Of a stretch of 64,000 nt of DNA, positions 17,119 through 25,857 are shown in pieces. The notes beneath the pieces were generated by a model. The model did not search any database. It worked only from the letters and a program-made list of their open reading frames with translations, and was not told the origin of the DNA. The stretch's first letter is position 1; each line of letters starts with the position of its first letter. Source of the DNA: Dorea sp. 5-2 (GTDB lineage Bacteria; Bacillota; Clostridia; Lachnospirales; Lachnospiraceae); contig NZ_KE159794.1 in assembly GCF_000403455.2 (NCBI RefSeq), positions 62,001 to 126,000 on the forward strand, in the 5' to 3' direction. A program made the position numbers and the translations under genes.

Positions 17119-18819
17119 TCATCGCTTCTGTCCTGTCCCAAACCGAACTTCACAATCCTTCCGGAAGAATGATATCCCATAGCAATCAACCTTCTTATAT
17201 CCTTCTGCATACAGCTCTTCCGCATATTTTTTATCATAGATCTGCCCAAGCGCTTTTTCTGCATCATCTTCCAGATCATTTATATCCTCTGATACCTTGA
17301 CTTCCAGTATAAATGACCTGCCCCGCAGCGATGGGCTCTTCACCATAATATCAGCACGCCCATTCCCTGACTCCCGGTTAGACTTCACCAGGTAATTCTC
17401 ACTCTGGCTTAATATTCCTGTCAGGAATCCGTGGTAGAAATTTTCTGCACTATCATAAAAGCTAATCGTACGGAAAAGCTGACCGCTTAATATCTCTGTC
17501 ATCTTCCAGGCATCCCCCTCTTCCATTGCCAGGTACAAGTCATGGAAATCTTCTTTCTTTATAGCGGCTTTCAGCCAATTCAGTATCGTATTCTGATAAA
17601 TTGTTTTTACCTCTATATTTGGTATACGCGCCCGTAAGAAGATCGACGATTCCTTAAAATATTCACTCTCTTTTGTAAGATACCCTGTAAAATAAAGAAA
17701 ATTCCACAAGTTCTCACCATTACTATACATGTCCCCATAGGTAACTTCTTCATGAACCTGGATTTCTAACATTCCGCCGCCTAAAAGCGTTTCGATCTGC
17801 CCTTTTGTTTCCCGATCTGCCCTGACGATCAAGTCCTTAATAATGTCATTGGAACTGGTATTGATCCAATAGGGACGCGGAAATGCATTCACATCTGAAT
17901 ATAAATCAAACAAAAATTTGATCACACTCCAAGGATTATAGACTTCTGTTTCTCCAAACAGGTATCCGTCATACCATTCTTTCATTGTCGGAAAGCGGCT
18001 TTCCACTTCATAATAAGACATCATCCGGAGCACTTCCTCTTCTGTAAAGCCAAAATGTTCGCTGTAATTTTTATCAAGCACAGATATGATATTCAGATGA
18101 TTTAATCCGGTAAATATACTCTCTTTTGAAATACGCAGACACCCCGTAATAACCGCAAACTGCAGATGATCATTCGTTTTCAGCGCAGACTCAAACACTG
18201 AACGGATAAAATCCACCATCTCGCCATAGAATCCCCGGAAATAAGCATTCTCAAGCGGCACATCATATTCATCTATCAGGATAACCGTCTTTTCCTCCGT
18301 CGCCTCGTAAAGACATTTGCTTAAGAACTCCAACGCTCCGGAATAATCATCATATCCCGCCTTCCGGTCAGCAATCTTCTGAAAAAGCCTTTTATCCTCT
18401 TCATTTATTTTCCCGCTTGACAGTATATACTGATGTCTCTGGAATTCGTCCGCGATCGCTTTTCTAAGCTTATTATATGCCGATTCAAATCCTGGCTGCT
18501 TTGCTGATTTGAGCGTCAGTTTAATGACCGGGTATTTCCCCATATGTCCGGTATATTCCTCGCCTTGCTCCATGATCTTTAAGCCCTGGAACAGCGATCT
18601 GTGCTCCTCGTTTTTCCTCATATCCCCCGTATCCTCATAAAAGTATCGGAGCATACTTAAGTTTAATGTCTTTCCAAAACGTCTTGGACGAAGAAATAAG
18701 TTCACTTTCCCTCTCATATCCAACAATTCTTTTATAAATAACGATTTATCTATATAGTAATAACCAGACTCCACAATATCCTTAAAGTTTTCCACCCCAA
18801 CCGGCAATGATTTCTTCAT
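17119..18819 (-). CDS. AAA-ATPase with C-terminal PD-(D/E)XK domain (DUF1703-like), copy 2
   Basis: 566 residues, colinear with copy 1 and by eye about three quarters identical. Walker A-like RPRRFGKTLN near residue 43, Walker B VILIDEYDVPLENAYF, and a C-terminal nuclease-like stretch with ADIMVKSP and LEVKV. GGAGGTGTAATA precedes the start. The most divergent parts are between Walker A and B and near the C-terminus. Function is unknown; the pairing with spoIIID 5' sequence on both copies points to a segmental duplication. Confidence 0.88.
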   Translation of the reverse strand: MKKSLPVGVENFKDIVESGYYYIDKSLFIKELLDMRGKVNLFLRPRRFGKTLNLSMLRYFYEDTGDMRKNEEHRSLFQGLKIMEQGEEYTGHMGKYPVIKLTLKSAKQPGFESAYNKLRKAIADEFQRHQYILSSGKINEEDKRLFQKIADRKAGYDDYSGALEFLSKCLYEATEEKTVILIDEYDVPLENAYFRGFYGEMVDFIRSVFESALKTNDHLQFAVITGCLRISKESIFTGLNHLNIISVLDKNYSEHFGFTEEEVLRMMSYYEVESRFPTMKEWYDGYLFGETEVYNPWSVIKFLFDLYSDVNAFPRPYWINTSSNDIIKDLIVRADRETKGQIETLLGGGMLEIQVHEEVTYGDMYSNGENLWNFLYFTGYLTKESEYFKESSIFLRARIPNIEVKTIYQNTILNWLKAAIKKEDFHDLYLAMEEGDAWKMTEILSGQLFRTISFYDSAENFYHGFLTGILSQSENYLVKSNRESGNGRADIMVKSPSLRGRSFILEVKVSEDINDLEDDAEKALGQIYDKKYAEELYAEGYKKVDCYGISFFRKDCEVRFGTGQKR

Positions 18820-18917
18820 TATTACACCTCCATCATGATACCATTTTCCATATTATACCCTATCTCCCTCTGTTTCACAATCTGTTTCCATTGAGCAGCA
18901 ACAAAGCCTGTAACAGC

Positions 18918-18960
18918 AAAGCCACCTCCTGAATACTGCCGTATTCCCAGAGATGGCTTT
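18918..18960. terminator. Strong hairpin downstream of the metallophosphoesterase gene
   Basis: AAAGCCACCTCCTGAATAC pairs with GTATTCCCAGAGATGGCTTT with an internal mismatch. The following T run is short, so the terminator call is moderate. Confidence 0.5.
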
Positions 18961-18997
18961 CAATAACTATTCTATACTGTTTTTACCATGTATGATA

Positions 18998-19741
18998 CTA
19001 ATGGATCCGGATAATCTGTTCATACAGCAAGATCTCCCTGCTATTGACATTCCTATTGTCATGGTAATGCCCAAAGAACCACTTTCTGTATCTGCACATT
19101 TCCTTGATCTTCTCAAAGTACCTGGTCAGAATGTCCGGCTGATACTCCTCCCCGGCTATCCTCTCCTGGGTGCTGGTGGCACAGCAGTGGGAAATGATAT
19201 AGTCCACACTCCAGTTATTCGTGATCAGATTGCGCAGCCCTTCTGCCAGTTCTTCCTCTTCCGGCAGCTCTTCCTTCCACCAACTGACATGATTAATACG
19301 GTAAAGTTCCTGGTTCTTATCCAGTTTCCTCTTTTTTATCTTGAATCTCGGGTCTGTCGGTTCCAGTATACCTCCGGATATATCATGGCTCTTCGCTCCG
19401 CCGAAGGTGAAGATCTTAAGTCCTTCTATATCATAGATCTGCCCGCGCATCAACCGGATGACCGAGGGCATAATATACTGAACATTTCCGCCATGCCATC
19501 TCGTAACCTTCCGCTTTTTCAAAAGGTCGAAATTCTCATGGTTCCCATCTACCCACAGAGTCGTAAAAGGTTTGTTATCCAACCACTTCATCCAATATTT
19601 CTGCTCTTTTGATTCATCCCAGTATCCGAAGTCTCCGCAAACGATGACATAATCATTCTTCGTCATCTCCTTCTGCTCCGGGAAGATCTCCGTGGCAAAC
19701 CGACGGTAGTCTCCGTGGCAGTCTCCGGTAGCATATATCAT
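18998..19741 (-). CDS. Calcineurin-like metallophosphoesterase
   Basis: About 247 residues. All dimetal motifs are present in order: GDCHGD (about residue 6), VCGDFGYW (about 36), DGNHENFD (about 67), SHCCAT in the later half and GHYHDN near residue 225. No signal peptide or membrane segment, so cytoplasmic. Substrate is unknown; the family includes phosphoprotein, nucleotide and nucleic acid phosphoesterases. ATG at 19741 is chosen over a TTG that abuts the GGGGGG ribosome site. It is 32 bp after the trigger-factor-like lipoprotein gene. Confidence 0.9.
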   Translation of the reverse strand: MIYATGDCHGDYRRFATEIFPEQKEMTKNDYVIVCGDFGYWDESKEQKYWMKWLDNKPFTTLWVDGNHENFDLLKKRKVTRWHGGNVQYIMPSVIRLMRGQIYDIEGLKIFTFGGAKSHDISGGILEPTDPRFKIKKRKLDKNQELYRINHVSWWKEELPEEEELAEGLRNLITNNWSVDYIISHCCATSTQERIAGEEYQPDILTRYFEKIKEMCRYRKWFFGHYHDNRNVNSREILLYEQIIRIH

Positions 19742-19773
19742 ATACTCCAATCCCCCCAGAATATTTTATAGCA

Positions 19774-20829
19774 TTACTTTTTCGCCACTTGTACGCTATG
19801 CTCTTTCAGCCAGTCTCTTACCAGATTATTTAACGCGATATCCTTCAGGTCCTCTTCCTCCGCAGCTTCCTTAAGCGCGTCCACATCTTCATATCCGAAA
19901 TTCTCAGCGATCAGTTTCAGCTGCTCTTTGTATTCTTTATCACTTACTTTGATCCGCTCTTTTTCTGCGATCGCCTCTGTCACCATGACCTGCTTAAGAC
20001 TGGATTTCGCAGCCTCCTCAACCTGTTTCTCAAACTCTTCTACACTATACCCCATCTGCTCCTGGATATACGTCTCATAATCCTGCTCGGCATACTCTGC
20101 CATAGACTTATACTGGCCGATCAGGTTATCTGCTATCTCTTTCACTTCTTTTTCCGGATATTTCTTGATCTCCGTATTATCTAATACCTTCTGCCATACG
20201 GTCTGGCTGATCTGGTCTTCATAGCTTCTCTCATTATCGGCGACTAACTGCTTGTTGACTTCTTCTTTATATTCCTTCACATTCTTAGACTTCTCAGATA
20301 CACTCTTTACGAAATCGTCGTCAAGCTCCGGAACCTTCTCCTTTACAATACTATTCACAGTGATCGTAAATACGACGTCTTTTCCTGCATAATCCGCATT
20401 TGGATAATCCTCCGGAAACTTTCCTGACCAATCGTAAGTATCGCCGGTGTTATGACCGATCACGCTGTCTTCAAATCCTTCGATAAACATGCCGCTGCCT
20501 ATAGTCAAAGAATAGTTGGTTGCGGATCCTCCTTCGAACTCCTGACCGTCAATCTTACCGGTAAAATCAATCACAGCGATATCGCCTTCCTCCACCGGAC
20601 GGTCCGTGATCTCTTCCTGGACCGCATTCATCTGACGGTTAGAAGTGATCGCATTATCCACATCCTCATCCGTGATCTCTGCCGGCTTCGCAACTTCATC
20701 AATCTCCACTCCCTTATATAAGGAGATCGACAATGCATCTGTCTCCAGCCCCTTGCTTCCCGAACAACCCGTCAGCACTGCTGCCGATGCCAATATCCCT
20801 GTCAATAACATCATAATCTTTTTCTTCAT
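19774..20829 (-). CDS. Trigger-factor-like FKBP lipoprotein (extracytoplasmic foldase)
   Basis: About 351 residues. The signal peptide ends with lipobox VLTGC. The FKBP-type PPIase core follows: VEEGDIAVIDFTGKIDGQEF, TIGSGMFIEGFEDSVIGH, and FPEDYPNADYAGKDVVF. The C-terminal half is helical and charged, like the trigger factor C-domain. The ribosome-binding N-domain of trigger factor is replaced by the lipid anchor, so it likely folds secreted proteins outside the cell, in a role like PrsA. Start at 20829 follows GAGGTGTAGT. Confidence 0.85.
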   Translation of the reverse strand: MKKKIMMLLTGILASAAVLTGCSGSKGLETDALSISLYKGVEIDEVAKPAEITDEDVDNAITSNRQMNAVQEEITDRPVEEGDIAVIDFTGKIDGQEFEGGSATNYSLTIGSGMFIEGFEDSVIGHNTGDTYDWSGKFPEDYPNADYAGKDVVFTITVNSIVKEKVPELDDDFVKSVSEKSKNVKEYKEEVNKQLVADNERSYEDQISQTVWQKVLDNTEIKKYPEKEVKEIADNLIGQYKSMAEYAEQDYETYIQEQMGYSVEEFEKQVEEAAKSSLKQVMVTEAIAEKERIKVSDKEYKEQLKLIAENFGYEDVDALKEAAEEEDLKDIALNNLVRDWLKEHSVQVAKK

Positions 20830-20904
20830 ACTACACCTCATATAAACTTTCTTTTCCTTCATATCTATCTTTCTATCTTATATCACGGCATGTATCCCAG
20901 AGCG

Positions 20905-21053
20905 TGTCTGAAAATTTATACCCGTCATCCGCGTCCCCATTTTGCACGATATTCGTGTCAAATGCAGATTACATAACCCGTTATGCGCCTTTCATTTGGC
21001 ATAATTCTCCTACAACTTGCGGACTACATCTGTCAGAAAGCTATTTTCAGACA
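20905..21053. repeat. 149-bp inverted-repeat-bounded element (MITE-like)
   Basis: Perfect 11-bp terminal inverted repeats, TGTCTGAAAAT (20905-20915) and ATTTTCAGACA (21043-21053), enclose about 127 bp with no gene. No clear target duplication is seen. It fills most of the gap between the trigger-factor-like lipoprotein and cardiolipin synthase genes. Confidence 0.45.
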
Positions 21054-21111
21054 TTTACTACAAACACATATTATATGTTATAACACATTTACCCTCTCTT
21101 TACAAGGTTTT

Positions 21112-22587
21112 CTATAATACCGGCGACAGGAGACGGCAGAACTGTTCCTTGACCCGGATCACCAGATCCCTCTGCTCATACATCTTCCGCGTGACCAGAG
21201 TGCTCTTCGTGATATCATTTTCAAATGCCTCCATCAGCTTCTCCGTAGTCCGCGCGCTGTACACCACCGCATTCACCTCAAAATTCAGGCTGAAGCTCCG
21301 GATATCCATATTCGCCGTTCCCATACAGGTGACCAGACCGTCGATACACATGCATTTCGCATGAAGAAAACCATTGTCATAGGTATAACACCTGGCTCCT
21401 GCCTCGATCATCTCTCCCAGGTAGGAATAGGTCGCCCAGTATACAAAGGGATGATCCGGTTTGCACGGGATCATGATCCTCACATCTATCCCTGATTTGG
21501 CTGCGATCAGAAGCGCGTCCCTGATATCGTCATCCGGTATAAAATACGGTGTCTGGATATAGATATTCTTCCTCGCCATGTGGATCAGCCGCAGATAGTT
21601 ATCCCTGATCTCCTGGCTGCTCGAATCCGGGCCGCTGGATATGATCTGCACCGGATCTCTGCCGCCCCGCACATACTCCGGGATCTCAAAGAGCCTGTCT
21701 TCCAGGAACAGATTCTCTCTCGCCGCATAATTCCAGTCCAAGACAAAACGGACGGCAAGCGAAGTCACCGCCGATCCTTCGATACAGATATGTGTATCTC
21801 TCCAATATCCGAACTTCTTGTCCATCCCCACATACTCCCGTCCCACATTGAAGCCGCCGACAAATCCGATACGCCCGTCTATCACCACGATCTTCCTGTG
21901 GTTACGGTAGTTGATACGAAGCTGCAGTTTGCCAAGCAGCGCAGGGAAGAACTCTGCCACCTTGATCCCCGCTCTCTCAAGCCTTGCCCAGTCGGAACGG
22001 TGCATCCCTCTGCATCCCATACTGTCGAACAGAACCCGCACTTCCACCCCCTGCCTTACTTTGCGCACAAGCACTTCCTCGATCTCTTTCCAAAGTTCAT
22101 CATTCTTTATGATATAATACTGCACATGGATATAATTTCTGGCATGATCCATCTCCGAAAGCAGCGCCTGGAACTTCTCTCTTCCATCTGTAAATATCCG
22201 GATATCATTATTATCCGTCAAGACGGCTTCCCCTTCGTTCAGGTTATACAGAATAAGCCTCTTGAACCTCTCCAGCTCCGGATCCCGCAGCCTTAGTTTC
22301 TTCCGGTAGATCGACTCCTCCTGCCTGCGGACGGCATACTTTATCTCTCCTTCGATCTCCTTCATCTTGAACATCCGCTCTTTGCGGAAATCCTGTCCCA
22401 GGAGCAGGTACAATACGAACCCCAGTATCGGAACAAAGTAAAGCAGCAAAAGCCACGCCCAGACGGTCGTTGGATTCCTGCGCCGGAAGAATATGATAAT
22501 AAGTGAAAATATAATATTGATAACAAAGAGATGCTCCATCGTCCATCTATATGCCGTAAGGAAACTCTCTCCTGCCGCATCAAACAT
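21112..22587 (-). CDS. cls: Cardiolipin synthase (phospholipase D type)
   Basis: 491 residues. Two N-terminal membrane helices (about residues 17-35 and 42-64) precede two HKD motifs: NHRKIVVIDG from H230 and HAKCMCIDG from H409. GFVGGFN and GTANMDIRS follow the motifs as in Cls. It condenses two phosphatidylglycerols into cardiolipin at the membrane. RBS AGGAGGTATTGA. It stands alone between the inverted-repeat element and an unknown gene. Confidence 0.93.
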   Translation of the reverse strand: MFDAAGESFLTAYRWTMEHLFVINIIFSLIIIFFRRRNPTTVWAWLLLLYFVPILGFVLYLLLGQDFRKERMFKMKEIEGEIKYAVRRQEESIYRKKLRLRDPELERFKRLILYNLNEGEAVLTDNNDIRIFTDGREKFQALLSEMDHARNYIHVQYYIIKNDELWKEIEEVLVRKVRQGVEVRVLFDSMGCRGMHRSDWARLERAGIKVAEFFPALLGKLQLRINYRNHRKIVVIDGRIGFVGGFNVGREYVGMDKKFGYWRDTHICIEGSAVTSLAVRFVLDWNYAARENLFLEDRLFEIPEYVRGGRDPVQIISSGPDSSSQEIRDNYLRLIHMARKNIYIQTPYFIPDDDIRDALLIAAKSGIDVRIMIPCKPDHPFVYWATYSYLGEMIEAGARCYTYDNGFLHAKCMCIDGLVTCMGTANMDIRSFSLNFEVNAVVYSARTTEKLMEAFENDITKSTLVTRKMYEQRDLVIRVKEQFCRLLSPVL

Positions 22588-22676
22588 TCAATACCTCCTG
22601 ACTATGAATATGATTATCTGTCCATTATACATGATAGAATTTTGTGCGTCTAGTACATTCAGAGACGCATCAGATT

Positions 22677-22710
22677 AAAAAAGAAGAAACACTTTATTAA
22701 GTGCCTCTTC
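22677..22710 (-). terminator. Terminator after the 330-residue unknown gene
   Basis: Minus-strand RNA GAAGAGGCACUU pairs with AAGUGUUUCUUC (two G-U pairs), loop AAUA, then six U. Confidence 0.7.
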
Positions 22711-22718
22711 TTCACTGA

Positions 22719-23711
22719 TCATGCCTTTATGTATCCCATCACCGTCTGCGCATCCGCCGTCATCTGGCTGATCTTCCTGTAGTTCGCATACTGTGCCTGC
22801 TGCTTTCCTCTTGCCGAAACCTCCGCCCTGTAAGCAATCTGTTCCGCCGCCAGCCTGTCCCCCAGCGTCGGTTCTTTCGCCTTCTTTTTTCGCATCTCTT
22901 CTTCCAGGATCTTCTTAATGAGCCCCTCCAGTTCATCCAATACATTCGAAGCCCTCTTCGACAGATCCCAGAACGCCTGCGTATTCTCGTCGATTTCTCC
23001 TCCATCTTCCGGCATACCCGGCATCCCTGCCTCCTGGCTCTTTGGCATCGTCTCCTTCGCGATCTGCATGGAGACATTCTTCACAAGCTCTTCGAACGTC
23101 TTCTCGGCCGTACGCAGTTCTTCCTCCACCGTCACCTTACGGTAACGCACCGTACGTCCGTCTATCTCGAACTCAACACCGCTAAAATCCTCTCCGGTAC
23201 TGTGATCCACAACCCACATTTCCCTCGTACCGTTGGCATACCCTTCTTCGATCTTATCACGCACGGCAAGATATGCCGCGGCAAGGCTCTGGGCATGGCT
23301 GCTTAGGTCTGAACCACCATCCGCCGACATCTTCTCTTTATATTTCGCAGACATCTCATTATACATCTTGGCGCTTACACCCTCTTCTCCGGGACAGTCA
23401 AGCCTCTGCAGAATATAAGTACGGCAGAGACCGTCCATTAGAGATAATCCGTCGCCTGTCAGCTTGGCAAAGCTGCTGTCAGGCGCGGGAGCGCCGCCCT
23501 TAGAAGCGCTCAGATCCGACATCTGGTCCCGTATATAATCAAGTCCCTCTTTCGAGATAGTGAATTCATCCTTCGACGCCGCACGCTGCTGCTCCACGAA
23601 ATGATCGGCGAATTCCACAATCTTCGTTCCATTCTGAAAGACCTTAACCTGGGAATTATTCCAGACATTTAATTTATCAAGCAAAAATGTATAATCTCCA
23701 TATATCTTCAT
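22719..23711 (-). CDS. Conserved unknown, mostly helical cytoplasmic protein
   Basis: About 330 residues, not recognised. No signal peptide or membrane segment. It is rich in Glu, Lys and Ala; a charged helical stretch near LEGLIKKILEEEMRKKKAKE may form a coiled coil. A short beta segment, FEIDGRTVRYRKVTVEEEL, lies in the middle. Start at 23711 is set by GGAGAG upstream; the longer frame is unsupported. It ends in a terminator and has no operon partner. Confidence 0.7.
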   Translation of the reverse strand: MKIYGDYTFLLDKLNVWNNSQVKVFQNGTKIVEFADHFVEQQRAASKDEFTISKEGLDYIRDQMSDLSASKGGAPAPDSSFAKLTGDGLSLMDGLCRTYILQRLDCPGEEGVSAKMYNEMSAKYKEKMSADGGSDLSSHAQSLAAAYLAVRDKIEEGYANGTREMWVVDHSTGEDFSGVEFEIDGRTVRYRKVTVEEELRTAEKTFEELVKNVSMQIAKETMPKSQEAGMPGMPEDGGEIDENTQAFWDLSKRASNVLDELEGLIKKILEEEMRKKKAKEPTLGDRLAAEQIAYRAEVSARGKQQAQYANYRKISQMTADAQTVMGYIKA

Positions 23712-23969
23712 CTCTTTACTCTCTCCTGTCTCGTTACTATTCCTATGCACCATTGATATATACTTGATACATATGCTATGTTTCCGCCCTTTTGCTCACT
23801 ATTATATCTATCGACTGCATTTTCCCTAAAGATAAGATAATACGAAAAAAAACGTGATAATATATATGGCTGGATCGTTGGGCTGAATTGTTGTCCAAAG
23901 CTCTTGCACTTGCTGTCAAAGAATGGTACAATATCAAACAGAATCAGACAAAATACAGGAGGTTTTCCC

Positions 23970-24422
23970 GTGAGTACATTTTCTATTGTTATGATTGTAA
24001 TCACTATCATTTTAATCGCCGCGATCATCGCCCTGATCTTCTTAACGAAAAAGGCAGAGAAAAAGCAGGCGGAACAGCAGGCTCAGTTAGAAGCCGCATC
24101 ACAGACCATGACGATGCTGATTATCGATAAAGGACGGCTCCCCCTGAAAGACGCCGGGCTGCCTGAGATGGTTGTCAATAACACACCCAAGTATCTTCGC
24201 CGCTCTAAAGTCCCGATCGTAAAGGCAAAGATCGGTCCAAAGATCATGACTCTGATGTGCGACGCCGACATCTTCCCCCTTGTTCCCGTGAAAAAGGAAG
24301 TCAAGGCGAGTGTAAGCGGTATCTACATCACTTCCGTCAAGGGACTTCGCGGACCGCTTGAGACGCCTCAGAAGAAGAAAGGGTTCTTCGCAAGGATGCG
24401 GGACAAGGCAGGAAAAAAATAA
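23970..24422 (+). CDS. Small membrane-anchored protein of unknown function
   Basis: 150 residues, GTG start fixed by AGGAGGTTTTCCC just upstream. One N-terminal membrane helix (about residues 5-27) is followed by a charged helix (KKAEKKQAEQQAQLEAAS) and a conserved-looking cytoplasmic domain (GPKIMTLMCDADIFPLVPVK, SVSGIYITSVKGLRG), ending in a basic tail. I do not recognise the family. It converges on the DUF1934 gene. Confidence 0.75.
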   Translation: MSTFSIVMIVITIILIAAIIALIFLTKKAEKKQAEQQAQLEAASQTMTMLIIDKGRLPLKDAGLPEMVVNNTPKYLRRSKVPIVKAKIGPKIMTLMCDADIFPLVPVKKEVKASVSGIYITSVKGLRGPLETPQKKKGFFARMRDKAGKK

Positions 24423-24442
24423 ATGATCTTGGTCTAAGAAAG

Positions 24443-24475
24443 AAAGCATTGGATCACCGATCCAATGCTTTTATA
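24443..24475. terminator. Bidirectional terminator containing the DUF1934 stop codon
   Basis: AAAGCATTGGATC and GATCCAATGCTTT form a 13-bp stem with a 3-4 nt loop; T-rich sequence lies on the plus side. The minus-strand codons for ALDR and TGA of the DUF1934 gene are within the hairpin. Confidence 0.85.
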
Positions 24476-24900
24476 TTCATCACAATATTACAATCGGCAA
24501 CCGGCTCATTATTGACATCCAGCGCATAATTCACATGCACGTCGATATTCTTGTCCGTCACATCAATCTGCATATCCTTCGTATGCGTTCCTACAAGCAA
24601 TTCTCCGTAAGGCGTATCATATTGGGCGATATTCATCTTATCCTTCTCGAATACCATATGGGTATTCGACAGCCCGCTTTTTAAGATCTCCAGCTTGCCT
24701 GCCTCTGCGATGCGCACCTTGTTCTTGATGATTCCGGGCATTCCCTCCACAACCTCATCATAGATCACATAATGCTTGTTATTCTTAAAATAGTATGTAG
24801 CCGGTGTGATCACCTGGATCGGCTCATTGGCATCCTCTTCCGCCGTTCCCACCGTCTCGTAATGTAATCCTGATATACTCAGTAAAACGTCCTTCGTCAT
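24454..24900 (-). CDS. DUF1934 (YwiB-like) small beta-barrel protein
   Basis: 148 residues, near the length of B. subtilis YwiB. The N-terminus KDVLLSISGLHY, the central YYFKNNKHYVIYDE and C-terminal DVHVNYALDVNNEPVADC strands fit the calycin-like DUF1934 barrel. Function is not known. It follows murI by 8 bp and is translated in the same unit. Its last codons overlap the terminator stem. Confidence 0.82.
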   Translation of the reverse strand: MTKDVLLSISGLHYETVGTAEEDANEPIQVITPATYYFKNNKHYVIYDEVVEGMPGIIKNKVRIAEAGKLEILKSGLSNTHMVFEKDKMNIAQYDTPYGELLVGTHTKDMQIDVTDKNIDVHVNYALDVNNEPVADCNIVMNIKALDR

Positions 24901-24908
24901 AACATCAC

Positions 24909-25766
24909 CTAATATTCTTCTATATTGACTAATCTCGTTGCTGCTACATCATAAGAGAGAATCCCGTTGGCAAATCTGGTGAACTTCTCCGCTGCGTCGC
25001 TTACATAGAATTCATAAGACGCCGCCTTCCCGGACAGATTCTCTATCCCGCGTTCAGCCAGAACCTTCTTCAGATCCATCGCCGTCTCATACGCCGGATT
25101 CACAATATGTACCTTCTCTCCGAAATATGCCTTAATCCTTGACCGAAGCAGCGGATAATGAGTACACCCAAGTATCATCGTGTCAATGTCCGTCTTCTTC
25201 ATATCCGCCAGATAGATGTCGATCACTTCTTCCGTGATCCTGTGCTTTGCAAATCCTTCCTCCACCAGCGGCACGAACAACGGACATGGCTTGCCTATCA
25301 CAACCGCCCCCGGATCCATCTTCCTGATAACCCTGGTATACATCTCGCTCTGGATCGTCGCCTCCGTACCCGCCACGCCGATGATCCCATTCTCCGTTGC
25401 CTGTACGGCTGCGCGCGCCCCCGGCGCGATCACTCCCAGGATCGGGATATCTGTTTCCTCCTGTACCGCCTCAAGCGCCAGGGCGCTTGCCGTATTACAG
25501 GCGATCACGATCGCCTTCACCCCTTTTGTCTTAAGAAAGCGGATGATCTGTTCGGAAAAACGGATAATATTATTCTTCGACTTACTTCCGTACGGCACGC
25601 GCGCCGTATCCCCAAAATAGACGATATTCTCACAGGGAAGCTGGCGCATGATCTCCCTTGCGACCGTCAGGCCTCCCACCCCGGAATCAAAGACTCCCAC
25701 AGGAGCCGTACTGTTCGAAATACTCTTCACACTCAGAATCTCCTTTATGTCATTCGTATTACCCAT
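24909..25766 (-). CDS. murI: Glutamate racemase
   Basis: 285 residues. Two catalytic Cys are in ACNTAS (C90) and GCTHYPLL (about residue 199); PVGVFDSGVGGLTV and FGDTARVPYG are family signatures. It makes D-glutamate for peptidoglycan from L-glutamate in the cytoplasm. An N-terminal extension of about 20 residues precedes the usual start of the fold. RBS GGGGAGGCGGTACA. Cotranscribed with the DUF1934 gene. Confidence 0.95.
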   Translation of the reverse strand: MGNTNDIKEILSVKSISNSTAPVGVFDSGVGGLTVAREIMRQLPCENIVYFGDTARVPYGSKSKNNIIRFSEQIIRFLKTKGVKAIVIACNTASALALEAVQEETDIPILGVIAPGARAAVQATENGIIGVAGTEATIQSEMYTRVIRKMDPGAVVIGKPCPLFVPLVEEGFAKHRITEEVIDIYLADMKKTDIDTMILGCTHYPLLRSRIKAYFGEKVHIVNPAYETAMDLKKVLAERGIENLSGKAASYEFYVSDAAEKFTRFANGILSYDVAATRLVNIEEY

Positions 25767-25804
25767 TGTACCGCCTCCCCTTCATAAATGCAAGCTGCAT
25801 TGCG

Positions 25805-25842
25805 AAAAAACGGGCGGTAATCTCCTCCAAGATCATCGTCCG
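25805..25842 (-). terminator. Terminator after pfkA
   Basis: Minus-strand RNA ACGGACGAUGAUCU pairs with AGAUUACCGCCCGU (two mismatches, one wobble), followed by a U run. Confidence 0.65.
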
Positions 25843-25857
25843 TTTTGACGTTACATA

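Noticed and set aside
17061..17279. 72-codon frame overlapping the end of ATPase copy 2
   Set aside because: Alternative frame within the ATPase gene with biased Arg/Lys content; no homology to the frame at 7086.
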